Source: Caldisalinibacter kiritimatiensis
Lineage (GTDB): Bacteria; Bacillota; Clostridia; Tissierellales; Caldisalinibacteraceae
NCBI RefSeq assembly: GCF_000387765.1
Contig: NZ_ARZA01000130.1
Coordinates: forward strand, 1-52,805
Length of the DNA stretch: 52,805 nt
Reading direction: 5' to 3'
Positions within the stretch are counted from its first letter, which is position 1; each line of letters begins with the position of its first letter. Made by a program: the position numbers and the translations under genes. This document shows, piece after piece, positions 29,327-39,088 of the stretch. Under the pieces are notes generated by a model that worked only from the letters and a program-made list of their open reading frames with translations, ran no database searches and was not told where the DNA came from.

Positions 29327-30061
29327 TTATACATATCTCTTTAATACTTTATCATTTATAGCATACCAGCATGCTTCTTTATATATCTTCTTTAAGTTCT
29401 TTATTAACACTGACACTACAGATTTATACACTTTATCTAGTTCATCTTTTTTAAGCTTATAGCATTCTTCTTTTATACTAAAATCATAAGGATTAAAATC
29501 CATTTTCAGCTGTTTATCAATGTATTTATCTATATTTTTCAACTTATTCTTTATTACTTTGTCAGAAAATGTATACACTAAATCCTCTAAATATTTATTA
29601 TTTCTCTCTAACGCATCTATCTCTCTACCTACTTTTAATTGTATATCTCGCACTTCTTTATCAGTACAATTAAAATGAAATAAATATTCACTTTTATATA
29701 TAAACTCTAATCCATGTTTTTTAATAGTTTTTTCTTCTAATCTATTAACCCACTTCGCATTTGAAAAACCATACTTATAACCCTCGAGATAAAAACACAG
29801 TTCTAACCTATTAACGTCTTCATGCAAAAGCAGACTGATATTGTGTGCAATTACATCAGCATTCTCTCTATTTTTAAAAACATATTTTAATCTTCTTTTA
29901 ATTTTTTTAGTAGTTATGTATTTGGGATATATATTGCTTATATTCTCTTCTAAATCGTATAACGCTAAAAGCACATATATTGAATTAACGTCGCTATTAA
30001 ACAAGAAATTATTTTTTAAGCCTTCATATATATCCCACAACTTTAAAGAAGCAGTGGCCAT
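29327..30061 (-). CDS. Unrecognised protein, 244 residues
   Basis: I do not recognise this family. The protein is mostly helical by composition, rich in Lys, Asn, Tyr and Ile, with no signal peptide, membrane helix or nucleotide-binding motif. It starts ASLKLWDIYEGLKNNFLF and has a long charged middle (ALERNNKYLEDLVYTFSDK). Cysteines are few and scattered. The gene is real by codon pattern and by a strong ribosome binding site (GGGAGGG) before the ATG, and it has its own candidate promoter 60 bases upstream. It lies between the BofC-like gene and a transcript end of the thiamine operon. A sporulation link is only a guess from the neighbour. Confidence 0.7.
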   Translation of the reverse strand: MATASLKLWDIYEGLKNNFLFNSDVNSIYVLLALYDLEENISNIYPKYITTKKIKRRLKYVFKNRENADVIAHNISLLLHEDVNRLELCFYLEGYKYGFSNAKWVNRLEEKTIKKHGLEFIYKSEYLFHFNCTDKEVRDIQLKVGREIDALERNNKYLEDLVYTFSDKVIKNKLKNIDKYIDKQLKMDFNPYDFSIKEECYKLKKDELDKVYKSVVSVLIKNLKKIYKEACWYAINDKVLKRYV

Positions 30062-30120
30062 CAGAAGTCCCTCCCTCTAGCAATTATTGCCAATCGGTAG
30101 AAGGGTTATAACATAAGTTA

Positions 30121-30149
30121 TTCATAATTTGTTAGAAATACGGTGACAA
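30121..30149 (-). promoter_or_regulatory. Candidate promoter for the 244-residue gene
   Basis: Minus strand TTGTCA (30149-30144), 17-base spacer, TATGAA (30126-30121), 60 bases before the start codon. The rest of the 270-base gap is AT-rich with nothing else I recognise. Confidence 0.5.
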
Positions 30150-30287
30150 TTAAATATATTATCAAATTTTTTTCGAGTTGCATAGAGCAAATTTGAAATT
30201 TATTAATTTTTTCTTACAAAAAACGTGTTTTTTTATAGTTAGGTTTACTTATTTTGTTAAAGTTTAGTGTTTTTTGTATTTAAGAAT

Positions 30288-30331
30288 AAAAAAATCCTGT
30301 GTTTAGATTAATCTAAACACAGGATTTTTTT
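30288..30331. terminator. Terminator at the end of the thiamine operon
   Basis: A 44-bp perfect inverted repeat (22-bp arms) with A and T runs at its outer ends, directly after the stop of the YkoF-like gene. In practice it forms a long stem with a tight loop. Confidence 0.9.
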
Positions 30332-30595
30332 CTAAACTTCACAACCACAAATATTTGATATCTTAACATCCATAGTAAATTTACATTGATTGTCCATTGT
30401 ATTATATATTTCAGTAATTAATTTTAATATTTTCTCTTTATTTCCTCGTATGGTTGTTGATAAAATACCTATATCATATTCTAATTCATATGACTTAATT
30501 ATATCTAGTACTTTATTTACATCATCAATATAGTTATCGCTTATAATAGGGGTAAAAGTAATCTGACAAGAAGCTATTTTTTCCATAGAACGCAT
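30332..30595 (-). CDS. YkoF-like thiamine/HMP-binding domain protein
   Basis: 87 residues, one domain of the YkoF/thiamine-binding fold: CQITFTPI at the start, a central IGILSTTIRGNKEKI and C-terminal VKISNICGCEV. B. subtilis YkoF has two such domains and binds thiamine and its pyrimidine. The final CGC pair of cysteines is unusual for a simple binding protein. The ATG at 30595 has GGAGGG upstream and lies 22 bases inside the end of the methyltransferase gene, so the two are translationally coupled. It is the last gene of the TPP-controlled operon. Confidence 0.72.
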   Translation of the reverse strand: MRSMEKIASCQITFTPIISDNYIDDVNKVLDIIKSYELEYDIGILSTTIRGNKEKILKLITEIYNTMDNQCKFTMDVKISNICGCEV

Positions 30596-31245
30596 ATAAA
30601 CCCTCCTCTTTCCATATTAGATAAATCCTTTTCTTTTTCCATACTTATATCTTTTTCATCTATATTTGGAGGTATAAATAAACATTCTGCCGTATCTACT
30701 AAATAATTACTTTTTAGCTTCTTAAGTTCATCTAGGGTTTTAAATTGTGCATATTTAAAAATACTATTCTTTTGAAATTCCTCTGATAAATAAAGCTCAC
30801 CCCAAGCACTCTTTTTATTTATGGTACCAATTAAAACCTGTCCATCCTTCTTTACTACTCTAAAAATTTCTTCTATTGCTTTTTCAGGCTCTTTTATAAA
30901 CTCAAATGCTGCCATTGAAAATACAGCGTCAAAACTTTCATCATCAAATTTAATATTATATACATCCATATTATAAAATTCTATATCTAAATTATTTTCT
31001 TTTGCCTTATTTTTAGCTATATCTAACATTTCATCAGAAATATCTATTCCTACAACTTCACAGCCCATTTTGGCTAGTTCAATGCTATAATTACCAGTTC
31101 CACATCCTACATCTAATACTTTCATACCTTTACGAGGACTAAAAAGTTCAAATGCACATTCTTTTTCTACCTTATCTACAAATTTCCCTAACTTACTTTC
31201 ATACCAAGCATCATAGGAGTTAGCTTCATTATCAAACACAGCCAT
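30574..31245 (-). CDS. Class I SAM-dependent methyltransferase
   Basis: 223 residues with the Rossmann-type SAM motif VLDVGCGTGNYSIEL at about residues 43-57, followed by GIDISDEML (motif II) and FDAVFSMAAFEFI (motif III region); Methyltransf_11-like. Substrate unknown. It sits after the thiamine-pyrimidine ATPase gene and overlaps the YkoF-like gene, so it appears to be part of the TPP-riboswitch operon, although no methyl transfer is part of known HMP salvage. Confidence 0.85.
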   Translation of the reverse strand: MAVFDNEANSYDAWYESKLGKFVDKVEKECAFELFSPRKGMKVLDVGCGTGNYSIELAKMGCEVVGIDISDEMLDIAKNKAKENNLDIEFYNMDVYNIKFDDESFDAVFSMAAFEFIKEPEKAIEEIFRVVKKDGQVLIGTINKKSAWGELYLSEEFQKNSIFKYAQFKTLDELKKLKSNYLVDTAECLFIPPNIDEKDISMEKEKDLSNMERGGFICVLWKK

Positions 31246-31265
31246 ATTAACACCCTCTTTTTAGT

Positions 31266-32018
31266 TTATAAAATGTTTAAGACATGTCTTTTAAGGTCGT
31301 TAAATTCTTTTGAGGTAAGAATTTCTTGAGTACGCGGCTTTGGTAAATCTATTCTTATCTCTTTTTTTATTGTAGCAGGTCTATCAGATAGGATATATAT
31401 CCTATCTGATAGAAATATAGCTTCTTCAATATCGTGAGTTATAAATAATATAGATGCTTTTAATTTTTCTAAAACTTCTAATAGCCAATACTGCATTTTA
31501 GTTTTTGTTATTGCATCTAGTCCACCAAAGGGTTCATCTAGAAGTATTACATCCTTCGAAAACATATAAGTTCTCATCAATGCTGCTCTTTGCCTCATTC
31601 CGCCAGATAGTTGAAATGGATATTTATACTCAAATCCTGATAAACCAAAAACCTCAAAATAATCTTTAACTTTTTTCCTTGCTTCATTTTTACTATGTCC
31701 TTTTATAATTAATGGAATTGATACGTTATCTATAATTTTTTTCCAGGGCAATAATAAGTCTTTTTGATACATATAACTCACTCTACCAGTTATACCAGTA
31801 TATTTTTCATCATCTATAAATACATCTCCTGAATCTGGCTTTATTAAACCTGCTATCATATTAAAAATAGTACTTTTTCCACAACCACTTGGTCCAATAA
31901 CAGAAACGAACTCATTTTCTTGTAAAGTTATAGATACGTTGTTTACAACTAACATATTATTGAATTTCTTAATGAGGCTTTGAGCCAAAAGTTTTGTACT
32001 ATTTTGGTAAGTACTCAT
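31266..32018 (-). CDS. thiZ: ABC transporter ATPase, thiamine-pyrimidine uptake (ThiZ-type)
   Basis: 250 residues from the ATG at 32018 (AAAGAGG upstream). Walker A is GPSGCGKST, the Q loop is [10 protein letters not shown], the signature is [11 protein letters not shown] and Walker B is [10 protein letters not shown]; NitT/TauT-type ATPase. It overlaps the end of the binding-protein gene by 20 bases. Together with the permease and lipoprotein downstream of a TPP riboswitch it fits ThiXYZ, which imports formyl-aminopyrimidine from degraded thiamine. Substrate by family and context. Confidence 0.88.
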   Translation of the reverse strand: MSTYQNSTKLLAQSLIKKFNNMLVVNNVSITLQENEFVSVIGPSGCGKSTIFNMIAGLIKPDSGDVFIDDEKYTGITGRVSYMYQKDLLLPWKKIIDNVSIPLIIKGHSKNEARKKVKDYFEVFGLSGFEYKYPFQLSGGMRQRAALMRTYMFSKDVILLDEPFGGLDAITKTKMQYWLLEVLEKLKASILFITHDIEEAIFLSDRIYILSDRPATIKKEIRIDLPKPRTQEILTSKEFNDLKRHVLNIL

Positions 32019-32979
32019 TTGTATATGCCTCTTTCGCATCTAATTTTTTATTAATTAATCCTCTCTCATACATCCAATTTGCATAATTTCTCCATATTTT
32101 TTCTTTCATTTCCCCCCATCTTTTTGCATCTGCTTTATATTCATTTGCTAAATATTTCTGACTTGCTACAGCTATTTCCTTGTCTATTTCTGGAGCATAT
32201 TTTAAAAGTGAATTTACAGCATCCTCTGGATTATCTATAGCATATTCATACCCTTTTGTCGTTGCTCTTAAAAATCTTTTTGCTAATTCAGGAGCATTTT
32301 GTAATAATTCTTCGTTTGCAATTATAACTGGTGTATAAAAATCTAGATTAGGGTCAACGTCTTGTAGTCTTATAAAGTTTATAGGAAAGTCTTTAAGTTC
32401 GGAAGCTACACCATCCCAACCATAGTAAATCCAAGTAAAGTCTACGTGCTCCTTTACACTAGTAAAGAAGTCTAGTGCTCCTATATCTACCATTTCTAAT
32501 TTTGAAAAGTCTGCATTATATTTTTCCATTAATGCTTTTAACATTGCCTCTTCAACAGGTGAGCCCCATCCTCCATATTTTTTTCCTTCAAAATCTTTTG
32601 GTGTCTTTATGCCTTTTTCAACTGGCGATGCAAATCCTGATGTATTATGTTGTATAATTGCTGCTATTGCCTTTACAGGCAGCGGATTATCGGATGTTCT
32701 AGCATAGGTTACCTGCTCTTGATAACTTATTCCAAATTCTCCTTGTCCTGCTGCTATTAAATCAGCACTTCCTCCTTCTGAAGGCTGTATGATTTCTACA
32801 TTTAATCCTTCTTCTTCATAGTATCCCTTATCTAAAGCTACATATAATCCTGTATGATTAGTATTAGGCACCCAATCTAACAAAACAGTAACATCCTTTT
32901 TTTCCTCCGTTTTAATACATCCTGATAATGGAACTAATGTTAATAAAGCAATTAATAAAAGTGAAACAATCTTTTTCAT
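31999..32979 (-). CDS. thiY: Substrate-binding lipoprotein, thiamine-pyrimidine uptake (ThiY-type)
   Basis: 326-residue lipoprotein: signal peptide with the lipobox LSGC (Cys21), then an NMT1/ThiY domain. [22 protein letters not shown] is the characteristic ThiY start and [17 protein letters not shown] follows. ThiY of Bacillus halodurans binds N-formyl-4-amino-5-aminomethyl-2-methylpyrimidine, a thiamine breakdown product. AGGAGG precedes the ATG. It is read 13 bases after the permease gene. Confidence 0.9.
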   Translation of the reverse strand: MKKIVSLLLIALLTLVPLSGCIKTEEKKDVTVLLDWVPNTNHTGLYVALDKGYYEEEGLNVEIIQPSEGGSADLIAAGQGEFGISYQEQVTYARTSDNPLPVKAIAAIIQHNTSGFASPVEKGIKTPKDFEGKKYGGWGSPVEEAMLKALMEKYNADFSKLEMVDIGALDFFTSVKEHVDFTWIYYGWDGVASELKDFPINFIRLQDVDPNLDFYTPVIIANEELLQNAPELAKRFLRATTKGYEYAIDNPEDAVNSLLKYAPEIDKEIAVASQKYLANEYKADAKRWGEMKEKIWRNYANWMYERGLINKKLDAKEAYTNEYLPK

Positions 32980-32992
32980 GGTATATTACCTC

Positions 32993-33766
32993 CTATTCAT
33001 TTTCTTTTAATTCCTTTGACCAAGGCATAAGTAAATTTTGAATGATACATATAAACTTAAAGAAAATCATGCTTAAAACAACTATAATTAAAATGACAGC
33101 AAAAAATTTATCGTAGGCATATGAATGTTTTATACGCATCATATAAATACCAAGACCTGCTTTTCCTCCCATCCATTCTCCTATTATGGCACCCATTATA
33201 CTGTAAGTTGCTGCTATTCTAAGTCCTGAAAAAAAGCTTACTAAAGATGCAGGAAATTTTACAAGTCTAAAAATATGAAGTTTACTTGCACCCATTGATT
33301 TTAATAAATTAAGTAAATCCTTATCTACAGATTCCAATCCATGAAGCAAACTTACTAACACAGGAAAAAAGCACACTAATATAACAACTATAACCTTGGG
33401 GAGTTTACCAAATCCGAACCACATTGCAAACAAAGGTGCTAAAGCTATTAAGGGAACAGTTTGAGATACAATTACTATAGGATATATAGCTTTTTTTATT
33501 AAAGGTACATTGTCCATTAATATTGATAATACTATGGCTAATCCCACAGCTATCGTAAAACCTAAAAAAGCTTCCTGCAATGTTATCATAATATGATTCA
33601 TAATATTAGGTAGTATTTCTACAAACGTTATCAGTATATCTGTAGGAGAAGGCAAAGTGAATCTGTCTACTATTCCATTGTCTACTGTAAATTGCCATAC
33701 TAACAAAATCAGTGAGAAAAAAATTATAGGTACTAACTTATTTTCTATATTTTCCAACCTTTTCAT
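32993..33766 (-). CDS. thiX: ABC transporter permease, thiamine-pyrimidine uptake (ThiX-type)
   Basis: 257-residue membrane protein with about six helices; the binding-protein-dependent permease (EAA) loop appears as LLKSMGASKLHIFRLVKFPAS. It is of the SsuC/TauC/NitT permease group. It overlaps the preceding thiamine-binding gene by 29 bases and is followed by the ThiY-type gene. Confidence 0.88.
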   Translation of the reverse strand: MKRLENIENKLVPIIFFSLILLVWQFTVDNGIVDRFTLPSPTDILITFVEILPNIMNHIMITLQEAFLGFTIAVGLAIVLSILMDNVPLIKKAIYPIVIVSQTVPLIALAPLFAMWFGFGKLPKVIVVILVCFFPVLVSLLHGLESVDKDLLNLLKSMGASKLHIFRLVKFPASLVSFFSGLRIAATYSIMGAIIGEWMGGKAGLGIYMMRIKHSYAYDKFFAVILIIVVLSMIFFKFICIIQNLLMPWSKELKENE

Positions 33767-34028
33767 CCATAGTCACACCTTCTGGTTTATAATCTATTTT
33801 AACCACTGACAATACCCTTGATGCACCTTCTTTTATGCATATTTTCTGTGCTTCTTTAACTATATCTATAAGTTCTTCAAATTCTCCTTCCATAGTTGTT
33901 TCCATAGGTCCTACCTCATATTTTACCCCACATGAATCAATATACTCTATAACCTTATCTACAACTTCATATAATCTTTCGTCTTTTACTCTAGGCAATA
34001 CCTGTAAGCTTATATTGACTGTAGGCAT
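33738..34028 (-). CDS. Thiamine-binding protein (MTH1187/YqgV family)
   Basis: 96-residue protein of the Thiamine_BP (DUF77) family: VNISLQVLPRV at the start, the middle YEVGPMETTMEGEFEEL and the KICIKEGASRVLSVVKIDY end are the family pattern. It is first after the TPP riboswitch, with AGGAGG upstream of its ATG, so a thiamine-related role is supported by context. It probably binds thiamine or a derivative in the cytoplasm. Confidence 0.88.
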   Translation of the reverse strand: MPTVNISLQVLPRVKDERLYEVVDKVIEYIDSCGVKYEVGPMETTMEGEFEELIDIVKEAQKICIKEGASRVLSVVKIDYKPEGVTMDEKVGKYRK

Positions 34029-34045
34029 CTTAGCAAACCTCCTTT

Positions 34046-34082
34046 CATAAAAAAACCTTTATCCCAAACTAGGATAAAGGTT
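34046..34082 (-). terminator. TPP riboswitch expression-platform terminator
   Basis: Perfect 11-bp stem (34054-34064 with 34072-34082), 7-base loop, then seven T on the minus strand, between the TPP aptamer and the first gene. TPP binding should favour it and lower uptake. Confidence 0.85.
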
Positions 34083-34141
34083 GATTGCAAATTGATTTAA
34101 AGCATATACCACTATACAAATGCATAGCAACACTTAAGTCA

Positions 34142-34234
34142 AACTGCTCCCTTCGCTAGTATTACCTAGTTCAGGTTATGTGGGTCGGTACAATAACAGT
34201 CCCCTCTCAGCCGGATTCATCCAGCTCCCCAGCG
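34142..34234 (-). promoter_or_regulatory. TPP riboswitch (THI element)
   Basis: Minus strand shows the aptamer landmarks: CTGGGGAGC (34232-34224), GGCTGAGAGGGG and then ACCTGA...GGTAATACTAGCGAAGGGA. The ACCTGAACTAGGTAATAC segment corresponds to the pyrophosphate helix. The whole 322-base gap from 34029 to 34350 holds this element, its terminator and its promoter. It controls the six-gene thiamine-pyrimidine operon. Confidence 0.95.
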
Positions 34235-34253
34235 TATATTCTGTTGTAGGTAC

Positions 34254-34282
34254 ATTGTATTACACAAAATTGTATTTGTCAA
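34254..34282 (-). promoter_or_regulatory. Promoter of the TPP-riboswitch operon
   Basis: Minus strand TTGACA (34282-34277), 17-base spacer, TACAAT (34259-34254), just upstream of the aptamer. Confidence 0.8.
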
Positions 34283-34350
34283 CTATTGTTAATTAATTAT
34301 TATCAAAATTACTAAGGCTATAATATCCATCGTGGCCTTTCATATTGCTT

Positions 34351-35835
34351 TTATAAATATTTTTTTAATTTGTTAGAAGTATTAATTAATTCTACTACTA
34401 TTTCTTTAGCCCTACTAGAATGACTAACATGTTCATTGGTCATAGCTGTTGCCTGTTGAGCATTAGCCATGGTCTCTTCAGATACAGCTGATAAATTTGA
34501 AATAGCTTCGTTAATTTTTTCATTTGCCTCTAAAATATCACTAATTCTATCATTTACAGTCGAAATCCCATCCCTTACATAAACAGTCTTTCTATTTATC
34601 TTCTCAAGAGTTTGTTCAGTTTTAAATATTAAATTAGTTTGTTCGTCATTTAAAATTTTTAGGTTATTAACTGCTTGAACACTTTTATCACTTTCATCTA
34701 TTAACTCTTTAATAATATCTGAAATATTGTTAGCTGATTCTTTAGTCTGGTCTGCTAAATTTTTAATTTCGTTAGCAACAACTGCAAAGCCTCTGCCTAG
34801 CTCCCCTACACGAGCTGACTCTATTGCTGCATTAAGTGCTAATAAATTCGTTTCTTCAGTTATATTAGTAATAACTTCTATTATGTTTTCAATAGAAGCA
34901 GTCTTTTGTCTTAATTGTGTTATTATGTTTTGTACATTACTATATTCTTCATTTACCGATTTGTTCTTATCTGATAATTGGTTTGCTACTTCTAGTCCTT
35001 TATTAACAACATCTGCAGTTTCTACTGCTGATTTGTCTATTTCCTTTGATACATTTAACGTTTCTGTGATTTTATCCTGTATTTGATTTGCAAAAAGAGC
35101 TTGATTTTGTATATCTTCTGATGTAGTAGTTGAACCTTGAGCAATTTCTTCTACTGCTTGTCCAACACCCTTAGAAGATGTATCTATTTTATCTACTATG
35201 TCTCCTATCTCAGACGTATAATTTTGTAAAACCTTTACTACTTCAGTAATATCATCAATAGCCTGCTTTTGAATGTCACGTACTTCTACTATTTCATTGA
35301 AATTTTTACTTGTTTCTACTCTAAGTTTATTCGTAATAGAAACTACTAAATTTATAACAAATATAAACATAATTATAGTTCCCATTTGCAGTGTGTAATT
35401 TGATGTAGCCTCATGACTAACCTGTCCATTAAAAACGCTATAACCAATTTTAAATATATTTAATAAAAAAGCACTAATACTTACTCCATAAACAAACTTC
35501 TTATCTGCATATAAGCTATAAACTGTGATCATTGGAAATATAAACACGAAAGTCAAAATAAACTTACTAGTTAAATATAACCATGCATATACTATAAAGA
35601 AACCTGTTACTGTTATGTACTTAATCCACTTACTTTTATTATTCTTTTTATAAAAAATATTAGATATTAATGTTGCCAAAATTAAAATACCTGATAATGT
35701 AGAAACTTCTAATAAACTCCTCCCACCTTTTAAATACTCACTAAGAACTCCAACAAAAACGATAAATGTTATTAACCAACTAGCTATTACAACTGAAAAG
35801 TTTGCTTTTTTCATAAAATCAAGTTCTTTTTTCAA
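34351..35835 (-). CDS. Methyl-accepting chemotaxis protein with multi-helix membrane N terminus
   Basis: Chemoreceptor of about 494 residues. The N-terminal part has about six hydrophobic helices in place of the usual periplasmic sensor; no HAMP domain is obvious. The C-terminal signalling domain is a long coiled coil with the conserved tip EETNLLALNAAIESARVGE. It would signal to CheA; ligand unknown. The start is uncertain: TTG at 35835 has GGGGTGGG just upstream; an ATG at 35868 has no ribosome binding site; ATG 35814 is also possible. No che genes are adjacent. Confidence 0.9.
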   Translation of the reverse strand: MKKELDFMKKANFSVVIASWLITFIVFVGVLSEYLKGGRSLLEVSTLSGILILATLISNIFYKKNNKSKWIKYITVTGFFIVYAWLYLTSKFILTFVFIFPMITVYSLYADKKFVYGVSISAFLLNIFKIGYSVFNGQVSHEATSNYTLQMGTIIMFIFVINLVVSITNKLRVETSKNFNEIVEVRDIQKQAIDDITEVVKVLQNYTSEIGDIVDKIDTSSKGVGQAVEEIAQGSTTTSEDIQNQALFANQIQDKITETLNVSKEIDKSAVETADVVNKGLEVANQLSDKNKSVNEEYSNVQNIITQLRQKTASIENIIEVITNITEETNLLALNAAIESARVGELGRGFAVVANEIKNLADQTKESANNISDIIKELIDESDKSVQAVNNLKILNDEQTNLIFKTEQTLEKINRKTVYVRDGISTVNDRISDILEANEKINEAISNLSAVSEETMANAQQATAMTNEHVSHSSRAKEIVVELINTSNKLKKYL

Positions 35836-35945
35836 GTTCCCACCCCTATCTGTATTTTGTTGTGTCATTAAGATTATTCTACATTTTTCTGCATATTCCT
35901 CTGTTTTTATTGTAAATTAATTGTTAAAAGAAATATGTTTTACCC

Positions 35946-36860
35946 TTAATATTTTGATAATTCTGCAGCTAATTTTGCTCCAACTTTAGCATTATTATAT
36001 ACAAGCCCTATATTTGACTCTAGACTTTTACCTGAAGTTATAGATTTAATTTTATCTAAAAGAAATGGAGTAGTTTCCTTTCCTTTTATACCTAACTTCA
36101 TAGATTCCTTAAGTGCATCTTCTATTGCATTATTTATAATATCATAATCCATTTGATATTCCTCTGGAATTGGATTGCCTATAACTAATCCACCTTTTAA
36201 GTCCAAATCCCATTTTGTTTTAATTGCTGTGGCTAATTCTTTAACAGAATCAACTTTGTAGTCGACTTTAAATCCACTTTTTCTAGTATAAAAGGCTGGA
36301 AACTCATCTGTTTTATAGCCAATCACAGGTACCCCATGGGTCTCTAGATACTCTAAAGTAAGTCCTATATCTAGAATTGACTTTGCTCCAGCACATACAA
36401 CTGCAACATTAGTATTAGCAAGCTCCATCAAATCCGCTGATATATCAAAGGTTTCTTGTGCATTTCTATGTACACCACCTATTCCTCCAGTTACAAAAAC
36501 TTTTATTCCTGCTATAGCTGAAATAATCATTGTAGCTGCTACTGTAGTAGCTCCATTTATTTTTTTGGCTATAATAAATGGTAAATCCCTTCTACTTGCT
36601 TTTGCTATATTATCTGAAGTTGCCATAAATTCAAGTTCTTCTGCATTTAAGCCAATCTTAAGTTTTCCATCTATTATTCCTATAGTTGCAGGTACAGCAC
36701 CATTTCTTCTTACAATTTCCTCTACCTTTTTTGCAGTTTCTACATTTTGAGGATAAGGCATACCATGAGAAATAATAGTTGATTCTAAGGCTACTACCGG
36801 TCTTCCTTCATCTAATGCTTTTTTCACCTCTGGTTTTATATCTAAATATTTTTTTAGCAT
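35946..36860 (-). CDS. psuG: Pseudouridine-5'-phosphate glycosidase
   Basis: Splits pseudouridine 5'-phosphate into uracil and ribose 5-phosphate, allowing recycling of pseudouridine from RNA. 304 residues, the family length. Signatures: [16 protein letters not shown] near the N terminus, and [20 protein letters not shown] with the metal-binding Asp. AAAGGAG lies upstream of the ATG. It overlaps the kinase gene by 7 bases. Confidence 0.96.
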   Translation of the reverse strand: MLKKYLDIKPEVKKALDEGRPVVALESTIISHGMPYPQNVETAKKVEEIVRRNGAVPATIGIIDGKLKIGLNAEELEFMATSDNIAKASRRDLPFIIAKKINGATTVAATMIISAIAGIKVFVTGGIGGVHRNAQETFDISADLMELANTNVAVVCAGAKSILDIGLTLEYLETHGVPVIGYKTDEFPAFYTRKSGFKVDYKVDSVKELATAIKTKWDLDLKGGLVIGNPIPEEYQMDYDIINNAIEDALKESMKLGIKGKETTPFLLDKIKSITSGKSLESNIGLVYNNAKVGAKLAAELSKY

Positions 36861-37960
36861 GTTTTATCAACTCCTTTTAATTCATTTATTTTTTCTACTG
36901 ACATATTAGGATTTATTGTATTTTCATGGGATAATGCTAAAAGCGATGCAAATATTCCATATTTAGCACTTTTCTGTACATCGAATTTATGAATATAAGA
37001 GTACACTAAGGCTGCCATAAATGCATCACCAGCTCCAGTTGCATTTATAACATTTATTTTAGGTGGTCTTATAATTCCTAAACATCCTTCATCAGCATAG
37101 TAGACTCCTTCTTTACCTAATGTAATAAACACTCTCTTTACTCCACGCTCTAAGAAATATACTGAAGCTTTTTTAGCATCATTTATGTTTTCTATTTTGA
37201 TATCTGATAATATTTCAGCTTCTAATCTATTTGGTTTTATAGTGTGGAATTTACCAATCATATCTTTAACCTTCTTTGCCTTTGTTGTAGATACAGTATC
37301 CAAGAAAAATACCTTATCGCCAAAATTTGTTATTAAATATTCTATGGTATCCTTTGGGATATTAGTATCAATTATCACTACTTCTGAATTCTTTATAAGA
37401 TGTGACTTCTCTGTAATATAATTTGAATTTAGCTTTTGAAATATATCCATATCAGATATCGCTACCCTCATGTCGCCTGTTTCATCTAAAATTGATAAAT
37501 AGGTTGAGGTTTGTTTATCATTTAAGATTAACATATTATCCATATCTATTCCTGCCAGTCTACACTCTTCTATAATCTTCTTCCCATATACATCATCACC
37601 AACAACAGATAGTAGTTTCACAGGTACACCTAATTTCACCAAATTTTCTGCTATATTCCTTCCAACACCTCCAAGTGATAGCCTTACTTTCCCTGGATTT
37701 GAATCCTTCATTACCAGTTTATTTCTGGTAAATCCTTGAATGTCTATGTTAGTACCCCCTATTACTGTTACATACCTTTCTTCTTTTAAAATATAGCCTT
37801 TACCTTTAATATAACCTTTCTTTATCAAATTACCTATATGTACAGCTACTGATGAGCGTGCTATTCCTAAAGTATCAGCTATTTCCTGTTGTGATATCAT
37901 TGGATTTTTTCTAATTAACTCAAATATTTCCTTCTCACGATTCGTCAAACGCACCACCAA
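36854..37960 (-). CDS. psuK: PfkB-family (pseudouridine) kinase with N-terminal HTH domain
   Basis: 368 residues in two parts. Residues 1-60 are a winged helix ([12 protein letters not shown], then [25 protein letters not shown]), and from about residue 64 comes a PfkB sugar kinase ([30 protein letters not shown], and the C-terminal [13 protein letters not shown] with the catalytic Asp). It makes pseudouridine 5'-phosphate for PsuG. The fused DNA-binding domain may let it sense substrate and control its own operon. The start is GTG with a weak ribosome binding site; a second GTG follows directly. Confidence 0.92.
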   Translation of the reverse strand: MVVRLTNREKEIFELIRKNPMISQQEIADTLGIARSSVAVHIGNLIKKGYIKGKGYILKEERYVTVIGGTNIDIQGFTRNKLVMKDSNPGKVRLSLGGVGRNIAENLVKLGVPVKLLSVVGDDVYGKKIIEECRLAGIDMDNMLILNDKQTSTYLSILDETGDMRVAISDMDIFQKLNSNYITEKSHLIKNSEVVIIDTNIPKDTIEYLITNFGDKVFFLDTVSTTKAKKVKDMIGKFHTIKPNRLEAEILSDIKIENINDAKKASVYFLERGVKRVFITLGKEGVYYADEGCLGIIRPPKINVINATGAGDAFMAALVYSYIHKFDVQKSAKYGIFASLLALSHENTINPNMSVEKINELKGVDKTC

Positions 37961-38039
37961 CTTTTGTTTAATTTTTAAACCTTTGTTTATTCTATTTTAG
38001 CTCAATTTAATAAAATAATCAAACTTTTATTTTAATTAT

Positions 38040-38077
38040 GGGGTACCACCAACATCTCCGACAAAACTCACACTAAG
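38040..38077. mobile_element. Tn3-family terminal inverted repeat (Tn4430-like)
   Basis: 38-bp sequence that begins GGGGTACCACCAACATCTCC and ends in CACTAAG. It matches, as I remember it, the Tn4430 end GGGGTACCGCCAGCATTTCG...ACGCTAAG at most positions and has the exact 38-bp length of the family. It points into the transposase remnant. I looked for the opposite end between 38935 and 39227 and did not find one. Confidence 0.75.
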
Positions 38078-38122
38078 ACAATATTTGGAAACGTAAACGC
38101 TATTTTGTTCACGTTAAGAAAT

Positions 38123-38167
38123 GAAAATTGAACAGAGATATATAGTATAATTCTCTGCTCAATTTTC
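38123..38167. repeat. Imperfect inverted repeat in the transposon scar
   Basis: GAAAATTGA-A-CAGAGA and TCTCTG-C-TCAATTTTC, 15 pairs with one mismatch, around a 13-base loop. It lies between the terminal repeat and the transposase C terminus; possibly a terminator of the transposase gene. Confidence 0.5.
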
Positions 38168-38209
38168 TATTATGTTTGTTGTAATCATCAAAGCTTTGCA
38201 TTAAGGACG

Positions 38210-38934
38210 TTACAAATTCAACGGTCTTAAATTTGTTGAATCAGGAATATTTCTACTATTTAAGTGATATTCTCCAAGCAAATTAATAAGCTCCAGGCTA
38301 AGGGCGATATATGTTTTAATAAGTCCTCATTTACACCAGTCATTTCTTTTAGATGTCCTACTGCTTTTTGTAAGAATGAATGTGGTTCATACTTAGACCC
38401 TAGTCTATAAAGCTGACGGATTCTATTTCTATGAAGTCTTTTAATATTTAAATCTAATCTCAGTTTTCTTATTTCATTGAGCTTATCAATTGTTTCTATA
38501 AAAGTTCTAGGAGAAGGAAATCCATTATCAGAACGGAGCCATCCTAGTTTTGTTACAGCTTCTTCATCTTCTCCATTTATAAGAATATTCATTAGTAACT
38601 TTTGTTGTTTTGAAAGGCTATTGTTAATTATTTCAAAGATATGCTCTTCAGCTTTGATACGAGCTTGGTTTACTGCTTTTTCTAGAACTGTTATACCAGG
38701 TAGTATTATATTTTTCTTTCTCAATTTACTTATAGCAATTTTCATCAGATTAATAGCATTATCATTTTCTAATGCATGGGGGAATATTTCTCCTTGAAGA
38801 CTTAAAAAGTCTTTATCGGTAAAATTGCGATATCTATAGATATCCATAGACATCTCTAATCTCTTGTAAATGTTCGCATCTAGTATTTTCTCTTTTAGCA
38901 CAGTTGTTACAAGTATAGAAGAAAAACCATTCAC
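38210..38934 (-). pseudogene. Tn3-family transposase remnant, internally deleted and frameshifted
   Basis: The frame from 38934 to 38260 encodes part of the N-terminal DUF4158 domain of Tn3-family transposases: YRYRNFTDKDF, IILPGITVLEKAVNQARIKA and FPSPRTFIETIDKLNEIRKL. It then jumps to the C-terminal end of the enzyme (NEDLLKHISPLAW). One G seems lost after that Trp codon at about 38292; in the other frame the sequence continues ELINLLGEYHLNSRNIP to a stop at 38210. The catalytic DDE middle, several hundred residues, is missing. The upstream end is cut by a TGA at 38947-38949. It cannot transpose. Confidence 0.8.
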
Positions 38935-39025
38935 ATCAATATTATTTCATAACTTAACGTATAAGTACATTAATGGCAAATGGTTACTTGTTAAACTAGA
39001 AGAAAATGCATAAAATCGCTAAATG

Positions 39026-39055
39026 GAAACTCTAGGTTAATTAACCTAGAGTTTC
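39026..39055. repeat. 30-bp perfect palindrome upstream of the helicase gene
   Basis: GAAACTCTAGGTTAA and its reverse complement, with no loop. It may be a terminator-like hairpin or an operator. No run of T follows on either strand beyond TTCTTATT. The 293-base gap 38935-39227 holds this, one further hairpin and a weak promoter. Confidence 0.7.
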
Positions 39056-39088
39056 TTATTGTGCATTCATACTGGGTGCCCATATAAA

